DNA of 64,000 nt from Labyrinthula sp. Ha. Its lineage: Eukaryota > Sar > Bigyra > Labyrinthulida > Labyrinthulaceae. The stretch lies in contig JAALGZ010000027.1 in NCBI GenBank assembly GCA_015227615.1, positions 124,001 through 188,000 of the forward strand. The letters are read 5' to 3'. The notes under the pieces were generated by a model. The model ran no database searches, was not told the DNA's origin, and saw only the letters and a program-made list of their open reading frames with translations. This document shows, one piece after another, positions 55,252 to 64,000 of this stretch (its first letter is position 1; each line of letters starts with the position of its first letter). The translations under genes were made by a program, and so were the position numbers.

Positions 55252-58200
55252 ACACAAACAATAAAAAAAGAACAACAACTAGCTCGGAGTGCTACTTCGT
55301 TGGATCTATTAAATATACAAAATAGAATAACCAGAGGCCAAAATACAACATTATAATGAAGCTCAGGACTTTCAGTCCAGTTTACATACTTAAAAGAACA
55401 ATAATTACAAAATGAAAAGAATATCTTCACGTTGTATACCCTTGCAAAGAAACATATATATTTCTGTGAAACTTTCTCTAGAATCAAAGGCACTTTTGGG
55501 AGATGCTCTTCAAGTATATTTTAGAATTATGATCCCGAAAATAATTTGAACATATGTAAGTAACAAACTCGTCAATTACGGCACATCTTATTCTTAGGAA
55601 AAGTCTTTAAAAGCTGTTAATAACGGGGAAAAACAAGGATATCTTCCGAAAATTTGCATTTAGGGTACTACTACAAGTATGCAAAAGTTCTCGTTTCGTT
55701 CCTGCATCATTGGATGAATTAATGGGAAACGAACCTTACTTAGAAAGCAAAACTATAAATATGAACAATGAAGCCGGTGTTCAAACTTCTTCAAAAAGGT
55801 ATGCATATTTTTTGTTGGAAGTTTATCTATAATATTCTTATCTTGCCTCTTTTATTCATTATTTCTGGTAACTCTATGTATGTTTTAATTGATTCCTGAC
55901 CATGCCTCAGCAACACTAACCTGAGTGGAAGAGTTCAAATCTCCTAATTCTTTTTTACTCTGTATGGATAATAGCGGCCTGAGTGGGCCTTATATTTGAT
56001 ATGATATATATAGAAACAGCTAAATTATACTTGTTTTCATTCAGATCAACATTAAGAACCATTAACTTTGAGTTTGTAACAAGTGATGTTAGTCTTATCC
56101 TGATCATCATTTGATTATCATATAAATATTGGTCAACATGCCCTGAGCCAGATGATGAAAAAAGCTCACAGTTTTGCAAAGTTCGAAGACCTTGATGAAA
56201 TTGTTATATGGACGGGCAGGAACTCTGGAATCTTTTATAGTTGTACCACATAGCTTGTTCTTTGGTGGCTTCTAGATGATACAAGAATAAAGTACCTATT
56301 CTGGCCATATCGCCCAACCTCATGTTGACCAGCTTACTAGTAAGCATCAAGGAATATTAATAATAAATTAAATATCCGAGGAAATATTTGAATCAATCAA
56401 CAACAAAAGATAACCAATAGTTTTTTGATGGGTTATCAATAATACAAATTCCATCCCTGGTAGAAATAAGAGAAGCAGAATTAAAATAATTCGTCTCAAG
56501 CCATCTTAATTGAAACAAAGAGTTAACAAAAAAATATATTAAATAGAAACTTAAGCTTACTCCGATGTCAAGCACTCAGGAAGGCACTAGGTTGTATTTA
56601 ACCGGATTTTAACAGCCAAAGATCACGTCGAGCGAAACTCTGTGGGTACAAGTGTGTTTAATTAAACTTAGAATAGATAATAAGAATAGAACCTATCTTC
56701 ATATTAGATGAATAAGTATTCCTTTCTGGCTTCGACAGAGTACAATATCGAAAGTTTAAGCTAATTTTGACCATTATGTTATGAATAGATGGGCTACGGC
56801 TCTTCTTGTCTGTTGATCTATTTTCTTGTTGACCCAGGTAAGCTTAGTTTGTGCTAAGTATTACCAGGAACTTTGCAGTAGAAACTAAAGGTAAGAATAA
56901 TATATCGGAGAAAGTCTATCCTTGTTGCTATGAAGCAAAACATCATGTAATTACGATTAAACTAAATAATTTGGCACGTAAGAGGAAATGTGCCTACTTG
57001 CAAGAATTGAAAGCAAGAACACACACAGAAACTAGCTATACCCTCTAAGAAACAGCTTTCTAGTAATTATATTGCAGTAATTAGCTCACATTGATAAATA
57101 AAACTAGATATTACATTGCCCTACAAATTGTTCAGATGTAAAAAAAATGTATTACTATGGAATAATGCCTGAAAGATAAGAAAATAAGACATTTGTGAGG
57201 CATTTATGAAGTCATCCAACGTCCCCATGCAACAAGAGTGTCGTAAGTGTGCAAAAAGTTAAATAAAGTCAATAATTACACGGAAAATAAAGGAGTTGTC
57301 TTCCACAGGTTTAATAATTCTAACAGAAATAAAGAAAAAAGTTATCTAATAGTTTATTTTACAGTATACACTGTTGTATAGGTTGACACACTTTATACCA
57401 GAGAAACTTAAAAACCCGTGGAATTTAGATAGTCCGTACAACTGTAATTGTCTCCTTGCAAGCATATCATAGAAAAAATGTGCACTAGACCATATCCCTG
57501 CAAAGAGGCGAATCTGTTTCTATCTTCTGATAATTTAATCCGCAGTTTGCGCTTAAAAGAAAATGTTACCCATAAAGAGCCGCCAACGCTCTATAATTAA
57601 CATAATTCACTTATTTAGTGAGTATTATAGCAGAAGTAAATGTCACAATATCAAACCACAGGCAGTACTGCTGCAACACTAGTAAAATCTACGTTCACTA
57701 TCATAATCTGAAGTGATTTTCTAGTGGTATGGACAATACCCAGTGCAAGATTCGTGGTTTATCGGCGATCATACATTAGTGCTTTTTAATAAATAACTCT
57801 AGTACACCTAATATATGAAATCTGATTTATTCATAGCATTGTGTGAGGTGAATATTCTATTCCCATAGACTCCCAGTTTCCCTTCACATACCATAGGTAT
57901 TTAACCCTTTCTATATCTTAACCTCACCGATGCATTTTGATCTGCCCACTAACCTTTTAACTCATTCTTTGTAGCCGATAACTTTTTTCAATACATAATC
58001 TACTTTAGCAGTTTTCCAAATTCCTTGTATCTGCTACTTTGTTCTAATTAACGAGTCATTATTCGTTGTCTGGAGCAGTTCTGGAACAGAGAACTAAGAT
58101 TGCTATGTGCATCTTTCTTTTTAAGAGCTAAAAATATAAAATAACTGAGAGTTGATTTGCTACCTCGATAAATCTTAATGTAACCACACTTTCTTGATAA

Positions 58201-59691
58201 ACCTTTCGTCGATTATAACATCAGTTATTAATCAAAGCATCATATTCTTTCTTATGTAAGTTCAATAATAAATTAAAGAAAACTTGGAAACAACACATGA
58301 AAAACATAATTCAGATGAATGTAAAGGAAAGTTTTACATGTACAGATTTACTCATTTTCTGGAAAGTTTGTACGCAATCAGTACAATACTCGTGTCATTA
58401 TTGCTCAAAATACGAAAAATCCTTTGATAACTCTTGCAATTTCTATCTGCAGCTGAAATGCTTAGTTTTATTAAGAATTATATAGGAAAGAATATGTATA
58501 TAATGCTTTCAAGTTATATAAGTTTACTATAGCTTCTGGTGCTCAAGGATCAATGTTTTCTTTTCATTATCCAGAAACCCCAATTTACACCAATGCTTTA
58601 ATTATGGAAGTTTCCCTATAGTATATAACAGTAACCTTGGAACACAGCGAGTTTTCCCATTTGCTTTCATTTTTGTTTAAGGCATGAGGTACTTCCAATT
58701 TCTTTGAGTCTATATAAAGCTGTTTAAGGCTGTGCCCTTTTTTAATTACCAATTCCGGTACTTGGTTTACAATAGTTTCTGCAGTTGGTACTGAGATAGT
58801 TAAGAGTCCCTGATAATAAGGCTTGATTCTCAAGAAATCAACTGGGTGATACAAGGGTTCTTATAGATCGGTTATCTTCTCACTATCTTAACATTAGAAA
58901 TATCATTCTACAGTACAAGTAGAAAGCGTAGCTTCAGGACATATTCTTCTGGTGATTTTTTTTGTTCTTATTCCAAGGTCCGAGTATGAGTATATAATGA
59001 GTTTAAAATGAGAGCATTTTAGCTCAATAGATCACTTTGCTTGGCATTTATATCTCCTTGAAAATTTCTTGTTATGTTCTAAAACTGAGTAAAAGTCCCT
59101 ATGACTAAGCACAAACAAAAAACATTCTAGGTTAGGTTCTTCAAAATACCAGATCAGGTTTGTATTGACATCTCTAAAACTTATAAAACAAAACGAAAAA
59201 TTGTAACTAAAAGGTAAGTCTGATTTTACTAGTTTTATGTGTTCTTATTAGATATACCCAACAAAAATTCGAGGAAAATCCTATGATATTATTTTCCACC
59301 AATAAATTACCTAGGAAGGGAATAATTATTCAGCACAGACAATCTGACAAAGGAGCTAAGATCTTTTTAATAATTTGAAAAAGTAATACATGAAAACATA
59401 TCACAGTCAAAAGTTATGGTTTACTTCACATGCCCTTATTCAAGACAAAGAGCTTTAATTAATGGTTTAATGTATGTGTAATCTTACTATTTAATTTACT
59501 CGATTCTTATATATGACAGCGTTGAATAATGAACTATGATAATTTAATGAACTTGTATGTTTCTATGTGCAATGTTTATGACTTAAATGAAATTATTTGC
59601 GTTGCAACTAATTGAAACTGTTTTCAAAGAAAGGTCGCACTTTTTTGAATATTTTATATTATGAATTCAAATTGAAGTAAAATCTATTATT

Positions 59692-59778
59692 GGATCAGAC
59701 ATGCTGTGTTCTTGTCTTGTCTTCAATTGCATTGACCAAGATAATCCATCATTGACAGAGAACACAGCATCTGATTAT
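59692..59778. other. Long imperfect hairpin, precursor-RNA-like
   Basis: Arms ATGCTGTGTTCT (59701-59712) and AGAACACAGCAT (59759-59770) pair perfectly. Pairing continues with small bulges both outward (ATCAG) and inward (TTGTCTT with AAGATAA, then CAAT-TGC-ATTG at the tip). Total about 87 nt. Expression is unknown. Confidence 0.5.
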
Positions 59779-60424
59779 GAGAATTGTATCTCCTAAAAAT
59801 CTGTTGGTCATATGCGCTTTATTTATTTAAGACCTTGAAGTGACGGTGTAAACTATTTTGGTCTCAAAAGCATAAATTAATACGCAGAAAGTCAAACAAA
59901 TCCTTGATTGTCTAAGTTCTTAGTAAATATTTAGAATTCAATATACATAAAATATTTAGCATATTTAGTTTTAAACAATTGTAACAACGACCAAAGAAAG
60001 GTGTATAACATTTCATCACGAGAACATTATTGAAAGGCCGCACTGTATGCAGGTGATTTATGTTTTGTGATTAGTTTTACACCACTTAGCTAGTTCATAT
60101 CTCACATTCGCCGAAAAAAAAACTCTAATAATACAGAGAATTTTCCCGAAAACTAGAACTGAAGTGCAAGAGATAGTGTATGTTAAATTCTTAAGGCTCT
60201 GGAAGCTCCATGGGCTAACCTCATGAGCTACATTATGATTAAATAAATTGACGGAACTCTAGAAGAATTAAGAGAGCTAATAGCTAAGATGGGAGTAACA
60301 TAATACATCTGCAAATCTACCTATGTGTTTATTTTCTTAGGGACGCAGGTTGGTCCGCCGCTCACTAGGGAAGCTTCCCGTCTCGTGCTCCTACTGTCAC
60401 TAAACTAAACTGGTTTGTGGGATT

Positions 60425-60500
60425 TCGAGACACTATTGGCACGATCACGATAGTTTTCCCGTTGTACTCATTTATCGCATTTGATCTCCCAGAATAGTGG
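60425..60500. repeat. Direct repeat unit 1 (about 76 bp)
   Basis: Shares GATCACGATAGTTTTCCCG and the following GTACTCATTTATCGCATTTG with unit 2; spacing 127 bp. Confidence 0.85.
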
Positions 60501-60551
60501 TTTGCCAGTACTTGTGTAGGTCTGAATCATTATCATCTGGTTTTCGGGACT

Positions 60552-60627
60552 TCGGGACACTATTGGTATGATCACGATAGTTTTCCCGTTGTACTCATTT
60601 ATCGCATTTGATCTTCCTAGATAGTGA
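60552..60627. repeat. Direct repeat unit 2 (about 76 bp)
   Basis: Partner of 60425-60500; followed by a further short repeat of GTGATTTCCCAAAAT. Confidence 0.85.
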
Positions 60628-60955
60628 TTTCCCAAAATCGTGATTTCCCAAAATTTGTGAATAATCCAAATCGAAATTAACAGATCACGCAAGAAATCAT
60701 GAAAGAGATTGAGATATTGTCCTGCGTCATATCCAGTGTTCCTGATATCAAATAAGTTGTTTCAAGTTCCTTTATTGATCATATCGAGATGTCCTGCACC
60801 AGTTTTTTACTTCTATTGTCGCGTATCGTTCTGTTTTACAAGATAATCATGGTTTATGAAGAGATCCAGTTGAGCTTTCTCCAGTTATCCATCCAAGAAG
60901 CAACTGAGGCCAGAAGTTATATTAAATGCACGTGGGAGTTGTATCAAGTGATGAA

Positions 60956-62818
60956 CTAAGGTGTTGTTTGTGGTGTCGTTTGTGGTGGGGTTAGCATGTT
61001 CTCCCCGGGTGGTGGTGGGTGAAGGGGAGGGGGTGGTTCATGGTGTTCTAGTTCTTCTCTTATATGCTCCAGTGGTACGTTCAAGTCTTCAGTTGGAGTA
61101 GCAGTTTGTGGAAAAAGATATGCTTCAAGTTTCCTTGAGGATTCCGCCAGTTCCATATCCATTTCTGTCGTTGTGCATGTTTCCAGCCAGCTTTTTTGTT
61201 TTTCCTTTAATATTTTTAGGATGTTTATATCACCGGCTTTGAGGGTATTGGCCTGTTTCGTGTGTTCAAGTGGCTGCGTTGGATTAGGTTGGAGGAGGGT
61301 GCGTTTTATATCTCTAGAGAGTTTGTTCAAGGCTTTGGATGTATCTTTGTTTTCCATGTTCCAGAACTCGCTGCCATATTGGATTTTTGAGACCACAAGT
61401 GCTTTCACTATGTTCTTCTTCCTTCTGGCAGTCAGCATATTACTCCTCAGTATCGGTTGCAGTTTCCGAAGAGTTTCCTGTGCAGCGCGTATTCTAGCGG
61501 ATGGGTTAACGTGGGTTTCAGCTGTTGCTGTTATATCCACTCCAAGGTATCTAAAGGTTTTTACTCCTTTGATGGTTCCAAGGTTGGTTTCCAGGTTTTC
61601 TTCTATTGGGATGTTGTTTTGGAGGAAGTTTAGTTCAGCTGCAACAACTGCTGTAGTGCCCTTTCTACTTCGAACTAACGTGGTCCCCGGTCCAAGACAC
61701 TGTGCTTTATGCCCTACAAGGGTATCTTTTGACGAGAAGTTTCTGGAACAAGAGGTGCAGGTGTGTTTATTGACCAGTTGTTGAATTGCAGTGTCTGAAA
61801 GCTTATCTTTGAGCTTCCTTCTCCTGACTATTCCCATGAGTTGAATTTTCTGTGTATTTATCTTTAGGCCAGACAATTGCGAGAGCTCTTCTGTATATTG
61901 AACAAAATGTTTGAAGATGTTTCTATCTTTACTCATGATACAAAGGTCGTCAGCAAATCCGAAAATGTTTTGAAAGGAGAATTCTGCTTCTGGAAAGTTC
62001 AAGTTTATTTTCTTTATTATCCTTCGGAGCAGAGAGTCCAGAGCAAGTACAAATAACGTGGGACTTAGTGAATCACCTTGTAGCACACCTTTGTTTATTT
62101 CTACTCTGTCGCTTATATGTTTTCCTATCTTTACTTGGACTGCAGCATATTTGTATCGGTAAAGAATTATATTGACAAAGTTAGTAGGAACTTTTCTCTC
62201 TTTTAAACTAAGCTCGAGGAAAGGATGTTTGCAAGAGTCAAAAGCTTTTTTGAAATCTATAAAGAGACATAGTATCTTCGAGTTCTCCATTTGGCTGAGT
62301 TTACAGCGGTTCAAGAGAAGTTGAATTTTTTGTCTAGTTCCCGTATTCTCTCTAAATCCAGACTGGTAGTTTCCTACTGTTCTTTCCAGGGTATTCCTTA
62401 GTCTATTGTTTATTATTTTAGTGATTAGTTTGTAAGAAGTGTTAAGCAAGGATATTGGCCTATAGTTGGAAGGAAGTTGACAGTTTCCTTTTTTGTATAG
62501 GAAGATGATGTTCCCAGTAGAGAGAGATATAAGCTCATCTTTGTTCAGGCCACTTGGATCTAAAAATAGTTCTTCTGCAAGTTGCTGCAAGTATTTCAAT
62601 ACTATTTTGTTATTCTTTAGGATTTCGTTTGTGATTCCATCAGGTCCGGGTACTTTATAGTTCTTTAGTGTTTTCGCCGTCTCTTCAAGTTCTTCTAAAG
62701 TTGGAGGAGATATATTTGTATCTTCAGCTTTGGCTTCAGGATTATGTAGTCCAGTGTCCATGATGTTTCCTTTTCTGTTCCTTTGAGTGAGTTCAAGGTA
62801 TTCTTGGAATAATTTTAC
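60956..62818 (-). pseudogene. LINE reverse transcriptase domain with internal zinc finger
   Basis: The first part is the post-endonuclease spacer, then the reverse-transcriptase core: NYKVPGPDGITNEIL, YRPISLLNTSYKL, CLFIDFKKAFDSC (motif A), GVLQGDSLSPTLFVLALD (motif B) and FGFADDLCIM (motif C, FADD in place of YADD). After the thumb-like SGLKINTQKIQLM comes a C-x2-C-x12-H-x3-C finger (HTCTSCSRNFSS...GHKAQC), then the FRYLGVDITA block and VSKIQYGSEFW. The end is Pro-rich (EPPPPLHPPPP). Within this segment the frame is intact for about 620 codons; it is separated from the endonuclease part only by stop codons. Confidence 0.9.
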
Positions 62819-62821
62819 TTA

Positions 62822-64000
62822 TTTTTTATCGTTTAGATACTTTCCATCTTCCATGGTAATGGTGCGTTGAGGTTTCCGCTTTTTCCCTACTATACTTTCC
62901 GCTTGTTTGAAAGCTTCATGAATTTTATTTCTTGCCATAACTGTATCTATTCTTCTTACTTGAAGGTCGAGCCAAGTTTTGTAGTCATTCAAGGTACTTT
63001 TTCTTATCATCTTTTTTAGTATTTTAGATTCATTTTCAGTTAGAGTTCTCCATTGTCTTCTTCTTATTTCAAATAGAGTTTCTGTTCTATCTGAAGATGT
63101 CCTATAGAGCCGCTCGTGTGCCACCAGTGGGATACAGTTTTCAATGGCTTGTTTTACTGTTGACTTGAATGTTTGGAAGTTTAGTCTTGGTTGTTTTCCA
63201 GAGTTGTTGGATGGTGGGAGTTTGGCTATTTCTTCTTCGAAGCCTTGTCGTATTTATTCGTTTAGTTTCCAACGGTTTGCGTCAATTTTGAAGAACTCTT
63301 TGTAGTTTCGATGCATCCTTGGGTTTTGGTTGGACTATTTCCTGGACTTTTGTGAGACTAGCGCTTCAACTGGTTGATGATCGAATTCAGTTCTATCGTG
63401 GATCTTCTCTCCTAGTTTTCTTTTTATCCGAAATTTTCGGAATAGTGGGGTGCTGCCTTTACACGCTATGATGAAATCTATTTCTGAGCGTTTCTGATTA
63501 TTCTTGTGTTTTGAATAGTACGTTACGTGACTATTTGTATTCTTTGCACCAGTAGCGAAGTATGAGTTGACGATGGCCAAATTGGACTTGTTCAAAAAGT
63601 CCCGAAGTATTTTGCCGTTCCTGTTTGTTCTTGTCGTGTATCCGTAGTTTCCATTGCTTGTCACTTCGTTGTGCCGTATTTGAGCGTTCCAGTCGCCTAG
63701 GATTATCATGAGGTCTTTTTTCCTTTTCAGTGAGATCGCTTTCTGGAGTCTTGTTAGAAACTGGCTGTATTCTTTTGCTGTTTTTCCTGCGTGTGGTGCA
63801 TATATATTGATGATGTAGTAGCTTTTAGAGTTAAGTTTAGTTTTAACACCTAAAATTCTATCTTCATTAAATACTTTTTCTGTTTCTTTGTCCATGTTCC
63901 TGTTGAAGTATGTTGCTAAAATATTGATTTTGTTTTTTTTTCTATATCTTTATTCTTAGAGATATCTGTTGTAAACAAGTTTAGTCTAGAGAAGCTCGCT
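62822..64000 (-). pseudogene. LINE endonuclease part and linker
   Basis: Same frame as the reverse transcriptase. Endonuclease motifs are listed with the element. The linker (62822-63250) includes RRRQWRTLTENES and KTWLDLQVRRIDTVMARN, typical of the charged region between endonuclease and reverse transcriptase. The stops are TAG at 63337 and TAA at 63256, each one base from CAG or CAA/GAA. Confidence 0.85.

Larger units (their letters stand above)
51586..60424. other. 8.8-kb gene desert with AT microsatellites
   Basis: No frame over 105 codons and no recognised motif. The longest (55179-55493, minus) reads through an AT repeat. The frame at 58585-58854 (minus, 89 codons) is coding-like but unassigned. 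It contains the AT repeats and hairpin listed separately. Confidence 0.5.
60425..64000 (-). mobile_element. Recently broken LINE (endonuclease + reverse transcriptase), partial at window edge
   Basis: On the minus strand a single ORF2-type frame runs from beyond 64000 to 60956. It encodes the C-terminal part of an APE endonuclease (IINIYAPH, MIILGDWNAQI, SEIDFII, a terminal DHQP), a linker, then a reverse transcriptase, then a C-terminal domain. Only three stops (63335-63337, 63254-63256, 62819-62821) and one probable frameshift in a 9-T run (63933-63941) interrupt it, so decay is recent. The 5' end, including any ORF1, lies outside the window. The 3' UTR is assumed to reach at least to the direct repeats near 60425. 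Confidence 0.9.

Noticed and set aside
58585-58854. 89-codon minus-strand frame with coding-like composition
   Set aside because: No start context, no recognisable motif and no flanking exon; such frames are expected in 8.8 kb of AT-rich DNA.
61173-61784. 203-codon plus-strand frame
   Set aside because: Antisense to the LINE reverse transcriptase, whose motifs are clear.
1-64000. CRISPR arrays, operons, bacterial signals
   Set aside because: No spaced direct-repeat array was seen, and gene content, introns and tRNA context are eukaryotic.

Overview
The window is nuclear DNA from a eukaryote with AT-rich intergenic DNA. The lineage is not settled: a protist or unicellular alga is most likely. 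The evidence is eukaryote-specific families (RIC1, Roco, R2R3-Myb, FYR, an AGC-like kinase), a nuclear-type tRNA-Ser, LINE-type retroelements, a hAT-like gene, and introns. TAA, TAG and TGA all end genes, so the standard code is used and a ciliate-type code is unlikely. Most genes have one exon. The introns that can be placed by protein conservation are remarkably short (27, 29, 30, 30, 32, 32 and 34 nt), and all begin GTA and end TAG.

Layout. 1-9.8 kb: an FYR-domain nuclear protein, then a 7-kb AT-rich stretch with no gene I can support. 9.8-27.1 kb is the densest part: tRNA-Ser(AGA), RIC1 (Rab GEF subunit), a dephospho-CoA kinase-Nudix fusion (copy A), a decayed third Nudix copy, a Roc-COR GTPase, a macro-domain protein, a second CoaE-Nudix fusion (copy B) and a PQQ-type sugar dehydrogenase. 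27.1-36.5 kb: mostly decayed DNA, with an old LINE, a 60-bp tandem repeat and a broken gene. 36.6-39.5 kb: a small lysine-rich nucleolar-type protein, tail to tail with a hAT-like BED-finger protein. 41.4-46.0 kb: an SLC10/BASS-type transporter, a LINE endonuclease fragment between 13-bp direct repeats, and a GH37 trehalase. 48.1-51.6 kb: a patatin-like lipase, an AGC-like kinase and an R2R3-Myb protein. 51.6-60.4 kb: no gene, but AT microsatellites and a long hairpin. 60.4-64 kb: a fairly young but broken LINE running off the right edge.

The most notable points are: (1) the two linked genes fusing the last enzyme of CoA synthesis to a Nudix hydrolase, with a decayed third copy between them; (2) a 393-bp tract identical between the two fusion genes, intron included, although the rest has diverged, which suggests gene conversion; (3) the ultrashort introns, where those of length 3n carry an in-frame stop exactly at the acceptor TAG. 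Metabolic genes here touch CoA, ADP-ribose or nucleotide-diphosphate chemistry, sugar oxidation, trehalose and lipid. I see no operon-like logic beyond compact divergent and convergent pairs.
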